Positions 34,364 to 43,031 of a stretch of 64,000 nucleotides of DNA are shown one piece after another (the stretch's first letter is position 1; each line of letters opens with the position of its first letter). The translations under genes were made by a program, and so were the position numbers. Origin of the DNA: Pseudomonas chlororaphis subsp. chlororaphis (lineage in GTDB: Bacteria; Pseudomonadota; Gammaproteobacteria; Pseudomonadales; Pseudomonadaceae). The notes under the pieces are model-generated. The model was not told where the DNA came from, did not search any database, and saw only the letters and a list, made by a program, of their open reading frames with translations. The stretch spans positions 4,340,001 through 4,404,000 of the forward strand of contig NZ_CP027712.1 in NCBI RefSeq assembly GCF_003945765.1. The letters run 5' to 3'.

Positions 34364-36010
34364 TTACAGGGCCATGTCAGCCGACGGGTTGCTCACTGGC
34401 GCCTTTGGCTTTTCAGCCGCAGGTTGCGCAGGTGCAGCCATCTGGCCGATGGCCGGTGGCGGAGTCAATTGCAGCACTTCGCTGGTGTAGGCCCACTCTT
34501 GAGCGACACGCTCAGGACTGCCGTTGAGCTGGGTACCGTAGCTCGGCACGATCTGGTGCAGCTTCGCCTGCCAGGCCGGAGTCGCGACCTTGTCCTTGAA
34601 GACCTTCTCCAGCACGCTGAGCATGATCGGCGCGGCGGTCGAAGCACCTGGCGAAGCACCCAGCAGGCCGGCAATGCTGCCGTCCTTGGCGCTGACGATC
34701 TCGGTGCCCAGTTTCAGCACGCCACCCAGCTGCTCGTCGCGCTTGATGATCTGCACGCGCTGGCCGGCCTGCCACAGACGCCAGTCTTCAGCCTTGGCGT
34801 TAGGGAAGTACTCTTTCAGGGCATTCAAGCGATCTTCATCCGACAGCATCAGTTGGCCGGCGAGGTACTCGACCAGCGGGTACTCCTTGATGCCGACCTT
34901 GGTCATGGGCCAGATGTTGTGAGTGGTGGTAGTGGTCAGCAGGTCGAGGTACGAACCTTCCTTGAGGAACTTGGTGGAGAAGGTCGCGAACGGGCCAAAC
35001 AGGATCACGCGCTTGCCGTCCAGCACGCGGGTGTCCAGGTGCGGAACCGACATCGGTGGAGCGCCAACCGACGCCTTGCCGTAGGCCTTCGCCAGGTGCT
35101 GCTCGGCGATCGCCGGGTTCTCGGTCACCAGGAACGAGCCGCCCACCGGGAAACCGGCATATTCCTGGGCTTCAGGAATGCCCGACTTCTGCAGCAGGTG
35201 TAGGGCACCGCCGCCGGCGCCGATGAACACGAACTTGGCGTCGGTCTGGGTTTCGGTACCGTCTTTCAGGTTCTTGTACACCACGCGCCAGGAGCCATCT
35301 TCGTTACGCTTGATGTCTTCCACTTCGCTCGACAGCTTGAGCGAGAAGTTCGGCTGGGCTTTCAGGTGGCCGACGAACTGGCGGGTGATCTCGCCGAAGT
35401 TCACGTCGGTGCCGAGCGGCGACCAGGTGGCGGCGATCTTCTGCTTCGGATCGCGCCCTTGCATCATCAGCGGGACCCACTGCTTGATCTGCTCCGGGTC
35501 TTCGGAGTACTGCATGCCAGCGAACAGCGGGCTCGCCTGCAGCGCTTCGTAGCGTTTCTTCAGGAACTTGATGTTGTCATCGCCCCACACGAAGCTCATG
35601 TGCGGAGTGGAGTTGATGAACGAACGCGGGTCCTTCAGGACATTGTTCTTGACTTGCCACGACCAGAACTGGCGGGAAATCTGGAACGCTTCGTTGATCT
35701 CGATGGCCTTGGCGATCTCGACCTTGCCGTCCTTGTTTTCCGGGGTGTAGTTCAGCTCCGCCAGGGCAGAGTGACCGGTACCGGCGTTGTTCCAGCCGTT
35801 CGAGCTTTCTTCGGCAACGCCGTCGAGACGCTCGACCATTTCCATCGACCAGCCCGGCTCCAGCTCATTGAGCCAGACACCCAGGGTCGAACTCATGATG
35901 CCGCCACCGATGAGCAGCACATCCACTTTCTTGGTCTCGGCGGCGTACGCGGAGCTGAGCCCCATCGTCATCGCCAAGCCCAGCAGGGCCGTGTTCACTT
36001 TTTTCAACAT
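34364..36010 (-). CDS. mqo: Malate:quinone oxidoreductase
   Basis: The 548-residue FAD enzyme oxidises malate to oxaloacetate and passes electrons to the quinone pool at the inner membrane, replacing or supporting NAD malate dehydrogenase. It has the FAD-binding start ([20 protein letters not shown]) and conserved blocks such as [20 protein letters not shown] and [19 protein letters not shown]. The N-terminus has a signal-like segment ([15 protein letters not shown]), seen in other Pseudomonas Mqo proteins. The start at 36010 has a TAGGAA site. It is monocistronic, with its own terminator. Confidence 0.95.
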   Translation of the reverse strand: MLKKVNTALLGLAMTMGLSSAYAAETKKVDVLLIGGGIMSSTLGVWLNELEPGWSMEMVERLDGVAEESSNGWNNAGTGHSALAELNYTPENKDGKVEIAKAIEINEAFQISRQFWSWQVKNNVLKDPRSFINSTPHMSFVWGDDNIKFLKKRYEALQASPLFAGMQYSEDPEQIKQWVPLMMQGRDPKQKIAATWSPLGTDVNFGEITRQFVGHLKAQPNFSLKLSSEVEDIKRNEDGSWRVVYKNLKDGTETQTDAKFVFIGAGGGALHLLQKSGIPEAQEYAGFPVGGSFLVTENPAIAEQHLAKAYGKASVGAPPMSVPHLDTRVLDGKRVILFGPFATFSTKFLKEGSYLDLLTTTTTHNIWPMTKVGIKEYPLVEYLAGQLMLSDEDRLNALKEYFPNAKAEDWRLWQAGQRVQIIKRDEQLGGVLKLGTEIVSAKDGSIAGLLGASPGASTAAPIMLSVLEKVFKDKVATPAWQAKLHQIVPSYGTQLNGSPERVAQEWAYTSEVLQLTPPPAIGQMAAPAQPAAEKPKAPVSNPSADMAL

Positions 36011-36616
36011 ACAGTAGTTCCTACGATAGAACGCCATCCGCCCCCCCATTCTCGATCATCAGTCGCCCCGGCACCGCCATGGGTTCCCGCACTCAGAAGA
36101 ACTGAAGGGTGGGCACACAAGGCCGACATGACACCATCGACCTCAGTTTATATGTCGCTCCTGCGCTGACTTCTTATTCGCTATTGGCTTCAGCTACTTG
36201 AGTGACACTATTTTGTTGGGGCGCCTTCGGACAGCGTCGATCGACGGTCCGAAACGCCCGCTAAAACCACATTCCCATAGAGAGACTAGTCGGGTGTAAC
36301 CAAAGGAGTGAGTCAACAACACCCGGTACTACGATCGGCCTGCTGCCAACGCCCTCGATCACCGCCTGACAGCGGCAAGGCCACGGGTATCGCATACAGG
36401 GATCGCCCCCAACCCTGGCAGCCCTCCTGCTGAAAACGGACATAATGGCCATCATGGGTGGTGGCTAACGCGCCATTGTCTACTGGACGGATAAAGCCGT
36501 CAAAAAAACTGTCAGATTTGTCCTGTTTTTATGCAGAAAAGGACCTTGATGATTCAAGAGTTCTCCTGGATGCGAGCAAGGTGAGGCCCGGACAAGACCC
36601 GGCGAATACCCGGCAC
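36011..36616. other. Long gene-free interval upstream of mqo
   Basis: About 600 nt separate the mqo start from the terminator at 36617. I found no frame with a good ribosome site and acceptable codon use. The stretch must hold the mqo promoter and possibly a long leader. No repeat or strong hairpin stands out. Confidence 0.5.
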
Positions 36617-36650
36617 AAAAAAAGCCCTGATTAGTCAGGGCTTTTTTTGT
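36617..36650. terminator. Bidirectional Rho-independent terminator
   Basis: The stem aagccctga / tcagggctt is flanked by runs of seven A and seven T. It lies about 70 nt after the stop of the lipoprotein gene at 36723-37058. Confidence 0.88.
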
Positions 36651-36722
36651 GGGCAGGAACGCGCGATTCAACAGCAACGGGCTGTCACTTTGACAAGCCC
36701 TTCACAGAAGGCATGAAGCGGC

Positions 36723-37058
36723 CTACAGGCAATCATGCACGGCCTTTTTCAGCACCGCGGACTTGGCCCAGGGTGTTCCCTGGTAGAGCGAGACCAGGCT
36801 GCCGTTCTTCGATTTCACCACTTCCACGACCTCATCCGATGCCAGGCTGCCAGGAGCGGTGATCCGATAGCCGTTGGAGATATCGGACTGGGTGCTCCTG
36901 GGCGTCTCGCGCTGCCAGGCCGGCAGAACACACTGCGCGTAATCTTTCGGCGTTTTGCCAGTCAGCTCACTGACATTCGGCTTGCCCGGTGCCAAAGCCG
37001 TGGGTAACGAACACCCGGCCAACAGTCCCATCAGCGACGCGCCTAGCCAAACTCGCAT
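36723..37058 (-). CDS. Small lipoprotein (111 aa)
   Basis: A lipoprotein signal is clear: MRVWLGASLMGLLAGCS, with the lipobox LAGC ending at Cys16. The rest is a small soluble domain with VVEVVKSKNGSLVSLYQ and two further Cys (AQCVLPAW and the penultimate Cys), which could form a disulfide. The family is not named with confidence. A terminator follows. Confidence 0.7.
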   Translation of the reverse strand: MRVWLGASLMGLLAGCSLPTALAPGKPNVSELTGKTPKDYAQCVLPAWQRETPRSTQSDISNGYRITAPGSLASDEVVEVVKSKNGSLVSLYQGTPWAKSAVLKKAVHDCL

Positions 37059-37453
37059 ATGTCTTCCTCATCCCTAAAAAATCGAGAAATGTATCACTTG
37101 CCCGGGCTTATCGTTAGAAACACCTGCTTCTTTCGCCGAACGGTATTCCCGCCCTGCGATCATCACCTGATATCGGTCAAAAAAACGTTAATCCCATCAC
37201 GTCCCCGAAAGGTAAATGACAGTTTGTCCGCGGCAGCCCCGATTGACGGAAAACGCCCGCTGCCTGGCGCAACATGACACCCATTGAGGGCGGTTTCAGC
37301 CAGGGGCGTTTGGGGTACAGGAGAATGCTGCGAGGCATTTGAGGATGCGAACGGCGGCTGTCCATGCAGTTCGGATGAGTGGTGCAAGTCAACACGTCCT
37401 TTTGGGAATAATCTTGAATCGCCACCACCTAACACAGCCCAAAGGACGCGGCG
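37059..37453. other. Gene-free interval with a large imperfect hairpin
   Basis: This 395-nt stretch lies between the divergent lipoprotein and DUF6555-type genes. A hairpin can form from AAACGCC (37251) plus CCTGGC (37263) with GCCAGG (37299) plus GGCGTTT (37305): 13 pairs, a 5-nt bulge and a 30-nt loop. No T-run follows. I see no gene in it. Confidence 0.4.
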
Positions 37454-37687
37454 ATGAACAGCATCAAGACTTTCGAAATTCGCTACTGTTTCGCAGGTTC
37501 GCAAAGGACCTTCACTTACCAGGGCGCGCGATTGAGCGACAGCGACACCTGGTATCTGGCCTTTCTGCATTCCGGGTGCCTGATTACCCACGACACCCCC
37601 TGCGGCGGGACCTACCGCACCATGCAGATATTCGCCGAGCGCAGCGGCGTCACGCTGGCGAACTGGAGAGAGTTGTCTGAAAACTAG
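37454..37687 (+). CDS. DUF6555-type small protein (77 aa)
   Basis: A short cytoplasmic protein of the kind found widely in Pseudomonas: KTFEIRYCFAGSQRTFTYQG, then DTWYLAFLHSGCLITHD. It has three Cys and no signal peptide. AAAGGACG precedes the ATG. The role is unknown, and the family name is given from memory. Confidence 0.65.
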   Translation: MNSIKTFEIRYCFAGSQRTFTYQGARLSDSDTWYLAFLHSGCLITHDTPCGGTYRTMQIFAERSGVTLANWRELSEN

Positions 37688-37765
37688 CCCTCCCCGCACA
37701 ACTCAGACGTCCGACACTGGCGCAAGGAAGCGCTCAACCTGCCCGATGATCCACCTGCACAACGA

Positions 37766-38014
37766 CTAGAAACCGCCGGCAAATGCCCGACGCCCCGCCC
37801 TGATCTCAGTCCGCAACTCACCAACGAAATTGGCCGCCGCGCGAACACTGGTGAGATGCTCGGTCGATACCCCGGTAATGAACAGATCGATCCGTCCGCT
37901 TTGCGGCTCGAAAACCTTGATTGCCAGGGAGCCGTCGGGGTTGACGGTGCAGGTGCAGGAAAGCGGCAGGAAACCGGACTCCAGGATCTGGCGAAGCTCG
38001 TCCATCGAGAGCAT
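37766..38014 (-). CDS. DUF1652-family protein (82 aa)
   Basis: The start at 38014 (MLSMDELRQILESGFLPLSC) is fixed by AAGGAGGA upstream; a longer frame exists but has no such site. The sequence SCTCTVNPDGSLAIKVFEP is typical of the Pseudomonas DUF1652 family. It is convergent with the DUF6555-type gene. The function is unknown. Confidence 0.75.
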   Translation of the reverse strand: MLSMDELRQILESGFLPLSCTCTVNPDGSLAIKVFEPQSGRIDLFITGVSTEHLTSVRAAANFVGELRTEIRAGRRAFAGGF

Positions 38015-38295
38015 GAGAAATTCCTCCTTGGCGGCGCCATTTGGAGAGAGTGCCCGTTGAGAATAGGTCACAAGAACGGGGCTCATACCCAGGCATTCAC
38101 TGGAAGTGTTACCCAGCACGCATTTTTACCTGGCCAATCCGCTCAGTGGCACGGTGCGAGCACGGCCCTGACCTTCCGTCGCGGCAACTCCACCCGGGAG
38201 CATTTTGACGCTGGACCGGCCAGGCGTTATGGTCGCTGGGCTTTCGCACCTCCCAAATCCGAAACGCCTTCCTCCAACCCCATCCAGGATCGCCG

Positions 38296-38628
38296 ATGGC
38301 CGCCCCCGAACACCCGCATGAAGTGGCCCTGCAAAAGTTTCTCGCAGCGCGCCCGGAGCTTCGTGAAGCACTCGATCACCTCAATCCCTTGGCTGCCCAG
38401 GCCAGGGGCGAAACCCAGGAGCAATACCGCGCCGAGCGACTGCACGAAGCCTTCGAGGCCGAGGCGGAACGCCAGGGTCTGTTTGCCTGGGAACTGAGCC
38501 TGCAGTTGACCGTGCAGAGCGCGGAGGAATTTGCCGCGCGGCGGCTCGAAGTGCACCGGGAAGTGGCGGAAATGGCCGGCATGCCCTGGAGCGAGTATTG
38601 CGAGCTACACGGCCTGCCACGCGATTGA
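38296..38628 (+). CDS. DUF6388-type small protein (110 aa)
   Basis: A helical, charged cytoplasmic protein: HEVALQKFLAARPELREALD near the start, ARRLEVHREVAEMAGMPWSE near the end. It matches, from memory, the DUF6388 family of Pseudomonas. There is no signal or membrane segment. The 180 nt before it hold nothing clear. Confidence 0.65.
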   Translation: MAAPEHPHEVALQKFLAARPELREALDHLNPLAAQARGETQEQYRAERLHEAFEAEAERQGLFAWELSLQLTVQSAEEFAARRLEVHREVAEMAGMPWSEYCELHGLPRD

Positions 38629-38679
38629 GCACAGCTCGGGCCTTCGATAAAGGATCATTGTCACCATGAGTCAACGCTG

Positions 38680-39384
38680 ATGCTGCCCTCTTCCACCAGC
38701 CTTCGTAGTAACCCGGGCCTGCTGCGGCGCCAGAAATGGCGCGGCCGCATAGGCCTGTGCCTGGTCGCCAGCCTGTCGGTGCTGGCCGGCATGACCGACG
38801 CCATCGGCTTCATGGCCACCGGGGACTTCGTCTCCTTCATGAGCGGCAACACCACGCGCCTGGCCGTCGCCATCAGCGATGCCGACCTGGCCCTGACCCT
38901 GCATCTGGTGCTGCTGGTCGTCACCTTCATCGCCGGCAACGCCCTGGGCATCGTCGTCAGCCGCTTGGGCGGCCGCCGGGCCTTGCCGCTGCTGTTGTGC
39001 ATTGCCACGCTGCTGTGCGCGGCAGCCGCCTGGCCGTTTGAACAACGGCTACCAGCGGTGCTGGCGGCGATCATCGCCATGGGCATGCTCAATGCTGCCG
39101 TCGAGGAAGTGAACGGGCTGCCCGTGGGCCTGACCTATGTCACCGGCGCCCTGTCGCGCTTTGGCCGCGGCCTGGGTCGCTGGATGCTCGGCGAGCGGCG
39201 CAATGGCTGGCGCATCCAGCTGGTGCCCTGGAGCGGCATGTTCGCCGGCGCCGTGCTGGGCGCCGTTCTGGAGCAGCATCTGGGCCTCACGGCCCTGTTC
39301 GTCAGCGGCCTGCTGTCGGCGCTGCTGGGGCTGTTGTCGCTGAAGATCCCCCATCGCTGGCAGCTGGGCTATATGCCGCGCTAA
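38680..39384 (+). CDS. YoaK/DUF1275-family inner-membrane protein
   Basis: The 234-residue protein has six predicted membrane helices and the family block GMTDAIGFMATGDFVSFMSG-N-T-T-R. A second block is NGLPVGLTYVTGALSRFGRG. The family is of unknown function, sometimes called YoaK-like transporters. The ATG at 38680 shares its A with the stop of a four-codon frame (MSQR, 38666-38680), and an AAGGAT site lies upstream of that, so translation may be coupled. It lies 64 nt before tusD. Confidence 0.85.
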   Translation: MLPSSTSLRSNPGLLRRQKWRGRIGLCLVASLSVLAGMTDAIGFMATGDFVSFMSGNTTRLAVAISDADLALTLHLVLLVVTFIAGNALGIVVSRLGGRRALPLLLCIATLLCAAAAWPFEQRLPAVLAAIIAMGMLNAAVEEVNGLPVGLTYVTGALSRFGRGLGRWMLGERRNGWRIQLVPWSGMFAGAVLGAVLEQHLGLTALFVSGLLSALLGLLSLKIPHRWQLGYMPR

Positions 39385-39448
39385 AGCCACTTCGCCGGGC
39401 CCGGCATAAAGCTTTATCATGGCCCCAGGTTTGCAGACAGAGTTCTAC

Positions 39449-39841
39449 ATGAAGTTCGCCATTGCCCTTTTTTCCGCCGCTCACGCGCCCTCCTCGCGCC
39501 GCGCCCTGGCATTCGCCCAGGCAGCGCTGGCTGGCGGCCACGAGATCGTGCGGCTGTTTTTCTATCAGGATGGCGTGCACAACGCATCGGACAACATCGT
39601 CACCCCGCAGGACGAACCGGACCTGCCCGCGCAATGGCGAACCTTCGTCAGCGAGCACCAGCTCGATGGCGTGGTGTGCATTGCCGCGGCCCTGCGCCGC
39701 GGGGTGTTGAACCAGGAGGAAGCCGCGCGCTACCAGCGCCCGGCCGTCAACCTGAGCGCGCCCTGGGAGCTTTCCGGGCTCGGCCAGTTGCACGACGCCA
39801 TACAGGCGGCCGACCGCCTGATCTGTTTCGGAGGGCCATGA
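39449..39841 (+). CDS. tusD: Sulfurtransferase complex subunit TusD
   Basis: The 130-residue protein starts at 39449 (MKFAIALFSAAHAPSSRRAL). It has the DsrE fold and the catalytic Cys in LDGVVCIAAALRRGV, which accepts persulfide sulfur from TusA and passes it to TusE. It is the first gene of tusDCBE, tightly packed with its partners. An upstream in-frame start is unlikely, since it would add residues outside the family consensus. Confidence 0.93.
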   Translation: MKFAIALFSAAHAPSSRRALAFAQAALAGGHEIVRLFFYQDGVHNASDNIVTPQDEPDLPAQWRTFVSEHQLDGVVCIAAALRRGVLNQEEAARYQRPAVNLSAPWELSGLGQLHDAIQAADRLICFGGP

Positions 39842-39844
39842 AAC

Positions 39845-40207
39845 ATGGCGCAATCCCTGTTGATCATCAGCCGCCAGGCACCCTGGTCCGGCCCCGGCGC
39901 CCGCGAAGCCCTGGATATCGTGCTGGCGGGCGGCGCCTTCGACTTGCCGATCGGCCTGCTGTTTCTTGACGATGGTGTGTTTCAGCTGGCCCCCAGGCAA
40001 AAAGCCGCTGCCGTGCAGCAAAAGGACCTCAGCGCCAATCTGCAGGCCCTGCCGCTGTTTGGTGTGGAGCAGCTGTTCGCCTGCGGCGCCAGCGTGGCGG
40101 AACGCGGCCTGGACCCGGCCGCGCTGAACCTGGACGAGGTGCAGGTCCTGGCCCCGGCCGAACTCGGCGCACTCATTGACCGTTTTGACCAGGTGATCAC
40201 CCTCTGA
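39845..40207 (+). CDS. tusC: Sulfurtransferase complex subunit TusC
   Basis: A 120-residue DsrF-like subunit: SLLIISRQAPWSGPGAREAL, FDLPIGLLFLDDGVFQL and a C-terminal LIDRFDQVITL. It is part of the TusBCD heterohexamer that relays sulfur for tRNA 2-thiouridine. It begins 3 nt after tusD and overlaps tusB by TGATG. Confidence 0.92.
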   Translation: MAQSLLIISRQAPWSGPGAREALDIVLAGGAFDLPIGLLFLDDGVFQLAPRQKAAAVQQKDLSANLQALPLFGVEQLFACGASVAERGLDPAALNLDEVQVLAPAELGALIDRFDQVITL

Positions 40208-40506
40208 TGTCGACCTTGCACGTGCTGTCCCACTCGCCTTTCACCGACTCCCGGCTGACCAGTTGCCTGCGCCTGCTCGGCCCGCAGGATGCCATCCTCC
40301 TGTGCGGCGATGCGGTATACGCCCTGCAGCCCGGCAGCGCGCCGCTGGCGGCCCTGCAGGCACGCGGCGAGACGCTGTCGCTTTACGTTTTGGCGGAAGA
40401 CCACCAGGCCCGAGGCCTGGAGGTTCCGGCCTGGGCCACAAGTGTCGATTACCCGGCGTTCGTCGCGCTGTCGATCCAGTACGACAAGGTCAACAGCTGG
40501 TTATGA
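40207..40506 (+). CDS. tusB: Sulfurtransferase complex subunit TusB
   Basis: A 99-residue DsrH-like subunit: STLHVLSHSPFTDSRLTSCL, AILLCGDAVYAL and the usual end VALSIQYDKVNSWL. It overlaps tusC by one base (TGATG) and tusE by four (ATGA), consistent with stoichiometric translation of the complex. Confidence 0.92.
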   Translation: MSTLHVLSHSPFTDSRLTSCLRLLGPQDAILLCGDAVYALQPGSAPLAALQARGETLSLYVLAEDHQARGLEVPAWATSVDYPAFVALSIQYDKVNSWL

Positions 40507-40838
40507 ACGCACTGACTGTCGGCGAACGCGCCATCGCCCTGGACAAGGACGGCTACCTGGTGGAACTGGGCGACTGGTCCAGCGAAGTGGCCGCGGCCCT
40601 GGCCGCGGCGGAACAGATCGAACTGACCCCCGAGCACTGGGAAGTCCTCGAGCTGCTGCGCGGCTTCTACCAGGAGTTCCAGCTGTCGCCCGCGACCCGC
40701 CCACTGATCAAATACACCGCCTTGAAGCTGGGCCCGGACAAGGGCAACAGCCTGCACCTGAACCGACTGTTCAAAGGCACTCCCGCCAAACTTGCCGCCA
40801 AGCTGGCGGGCCTGCCCAAGCCGACCAATTGCTTATGA
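40503..40838 (+). CDS. tusE: Sulfur carrier TusE (DsrC family)
   Basis: The 111-residue protein has KDGYLVELGDWSSEVAAALA and the DsrC C-terminal arm, with the conserved penultimate Cys (LPKPTNCL), the sulfur carrier residue. It takes sulfur from TusD and hands it to MnmA; mnmA lies at 61635-62759 in this window. It overlaps both neighbours by ATGA. Confidence 0.94.
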   Translation: MNALTVGERAIALDKDGYLVELGDWSSEVAAALAAAEQIELTPEHWEVLELLRGFYQEFQLSPATRPLIKYTALKLGPDKGNSLHLNRLFKGTPAKLAAKLAGLPKPTNCL

Positions 40839-41836
40839 CCGATTACACCCCGCTGACCATCGAGACGCCCGCCGAGCATCCTTTCGCGCAGTTCGTGCGC
40901 ATTCTCGGCAAAGGCAAACGCGGCGCTCGCAGCCTCACCCGTGAAGAAGCCCGGGAAGCCATGGGCATGCTGCTCGACGACAAGGTCGAGGACACCCAGC
41001 TCGGCGCCTTCCTGATGCTATTGCGGCACAAGGAAGAAAGCCCCGAGGAGCTGGCGGGCTTTACCGAAGCCCTGCGCCAGCGCCTGCAGGCGCCGCCGAT
41101 CAAGGTCGATCTGGACTGGCCCAGCTACGCCGGCAAAAAGCGCCACCTGCCCTGGTTCCTGCTGGCCGCCAAGTGCCTGGCGCAAAACGGCGTGCGCATC
41201 CTGCTGCACGGCGGCGGCGCCCATACCGCCGGCCGGCTGTACACCGAGCAATTGCTGGAGCAGCTGCACATCCCGCTGTGCCGCGACTGGCAGGCGGTCG
41301 ATACCGCGCTGGCCCAGGGCAACCTGGCCTTCATCCCCCTGGGCGACTGGGCGCCACAGCTGCAACGCATGATCGACCTGCGCAATACTCTGGGCCTGCG
41401 CTCGCCGATCCACTCCCTGGCGCGCATCCTCAACCCGTTGGGCGCGCGCTGCGGCCTGCAAAGCATCTTCCACCCCGGCTATCAGGGCGTGCATCGCGAT
41501 GCCAGCGGCCTGCTGGGGGACAACGTCATTGTGATCAAGGGCGACGGCGGCGAAATCGAGATCAACCCGGACAGCGCCAGCCACTTGTACGGCACCACTG
41601 GCGGTATCAGTTGGGATGAGGAATGGCCGGCCCAGTCCAAGCAGCGCCATGTCAAACCGGCCAGCCTCGACCCCGAGCACCTGAAAGCCGTCTGGCGCGG
41701 CGATGTGCAGGACAGCTACCCGCAACTGGCGCTGATCGCCACCATGGCCCTGGCCCTGCGCGGGCTCGGCATGCCCCGGGAACAGGCTTTCGAGCAAGCT
41801 CAGCACTACTGGGACGCGCGCGAAAGATCGATTTAA
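40835..41836 (+). CDS. ybiB: YbiB/TrpD2-family nucleic-acid-binding protein
   Basis: The 333-residue protein has the anthranilate phosphoribosyltransferase fold (FAQFVRILGKGKRGARSLTR; VRILLHGGGAHTAGRLYTEQ). It belongs to the TrpD2 branch, of which E. coli YbiB binds nucleic acids and lacks TrpD activity. The start overlaps tusE by ATGA, so it is the fifth gene of the tus operon. Its link to sulfur relay is positional only. Confidence 0.85.
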   Translation: MTDYTPLTIETPAEHPFAQFVRILGKGKRGARSLTREEAREAMGMLLDDKVEDTQLGAFLMLLRHKEESPEELAGFTEALRQRLQAPPIKVDLDWPSYAGKKRHLPWFLLAAKCLAQNGVRILLHGGGAHTAGRLYTEQLLEQLHIPLCRDWQAVDTALAQGNLAFIPLGDWAPQLQRMIDLRNTLGLRSPIHSLARILNPLGARCGLQSIFHPGYQGVHRDASGLLGDNVIVIKGDGGEIEINPDSASHLYGTTGGISWDEEWPAQSKQRHVKPASLDPEHLKAVWRGDVQDSYPQLALIATMALALRGLGMPREQAFEQAQHYWDARERSI

Positions 41837-41924
41837 CCGATCATAACTGCCGGACTTTTGCGTAATTCGTTCGAACCCCTCGGATTAGACTGCACTCCAA
41901 TGCACACTGACCGAGGAGTTTTTT

Positions 41925-42932
41925 ATGGGCCTGCTGATTGAAGGACGCTGGCACGACCAGTGGTACGAAAGCAGCAAAGACGGCGCCTTCCAGCGCGAAC
42001 AGGCGCAACGCCGCAACTGGGTGACCGCTGACGGCAAACCAGGCCCTAGCGGCGAAGGCGGTTTTCGCGCGGAAGCCGGCCGTTATCATCTGTACGTATC
42101 CCTGGCCTGCCCCTGGGCGCACCGCACGCTGATCCTGCGCAAGCTCAAGGGTTTGGAAAGCCTAGTCGACGTGTCGGTGGTCAGCTGGCTGATGCTGGAA
42201 CAGGGCTGGACTTTCGACCGGGCCCTGGGCTCCAGCGGCGACCAGTTGGACCACCTGGATTTCCTCCACCAACGCTACACCGCCGATACCCGCGACTACA
42301 CCGGCCGCGTCACCGTGCCCGTGCTCTGGGACAAGCAGCAGAAACGCATCGTCAGCAACGAGTCGGCGGAAATCATCCGCATGTTCAACAGCGCCTTCGA
42401 TGACCTGAGCGGTAACGGCCTGGACTTCTATCCGGAGCCGCTACGCGGTGAAATCGACGAACTGAACGCGCGTATCTACCCCGCGGTGAACAATGGTGTG
42501 TATCGCGCCGGCTTCGCCACTTCGCAGCAAGCCTACGAAGCAGCCTTCGACGATCTGTTCGCCGAACTCGACTGGCTGGAACGGCGCCTGGGCGGCCAAC
42601 GCTACCTGGCCGGCGAATACCTGACGGAAGCGGACATCCGCCTGTTCACCACGCTGATTCGCTTCGACGCGGTGTATTACGGTCACTTCAAGTGCAACCT
42701 GCGGCGGATCGCCGACTATCCGAACCTGTCGAGCTGGCTGCGCGAGCTGTACCAATGGCCGGGGATCGGCGAAACCGTGGACTTTGCCCATATCAAGGGG
42801 CACTACTACGCCAGTCATCGCACCATCAACCCGACCGGCATCGTGCCGAAAGGGCCGGCGCAGGACTTCGATGCGGCGCATGATCGCGAGCGTTTGAGCG
42901 GGCGTGGGGTTTGGCAAGGCAACAAGAAATAA
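41925..42932 (+). CDS. yqjG: Glutathionyl-hydroquinone reductase (YqjG/ECM4-type GST)
   Basis: The 335-residue xi-class glutathione transferase has the catalytic Cys in SLACPWAHRTLILRKLKGL and the family block GVYRAGFATSQQAYEAAFDD. It reduces glutathionyl-hydroquinones, releasing hydroquinone. A GAGGAG site precedes the ATG. REP-like repeats separate it from the convergent cysG. Confidence 0.92.
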   Translation: MGLLIEGRWHDQWYESSKDGAFQREQAQRRNWVTADGKPGPSGEGGFRAEAGRYHLYVSLACPWAHRTLILRKLKGLESLVDVSVVSWLMLEQGWTFDRALGSSGDQLDHLDFLHQRYTADTRDYTGRVTVPVLWDKQQKRIVSNESAEIIRMFNSAFDDLSGNGLDFYPEPLRGEIDELNARIYPAVNNGVYRAGFATSQQAYEAAFDDLFAELDWLERRLGGQRYLAGEYLTEADIRLFTTLIRFDAVYYGHFKCNLRRIADYPNLSSWLRELYQWPGIGETVDFAHIKGHYYASHRTINPTGIVPKGPAQDFDAAHDRERLSGRGVWQGNKK

Positions 42933-42962
42933 CTCAGGAGAGCGATCGTTCTTGAGATCGCT

Positions 42963-43025
42963 ATCGCGGGCAAGCCTCGCTCCTACAGAAGAGATTTTCT
43001 GTGTAGGAGTGAGATTGCCAGCGAT
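42963..43025. repeat. Inverted pair of REP-like elements
   Basis: Two copies in inverted orientation, atcgcgggcaagcctcgctc (42963) and its imperfect complement at 43001-43025 (gtaggagtgagattgccagc), with the usual Pseudomonas REP core. They lie at the 3' junction of two convergent genes, where they may act on transcript ends. Confidence 0.75.
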
Positions 43026-43031
43026 GCTTTT

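Noticed and set aside
36480..36677. 65-codon minus-strand frame in the mqo upstream region
   Set aside because: It runs through a strong terminator hairpin, has no good ribosome site and no recognisable features.
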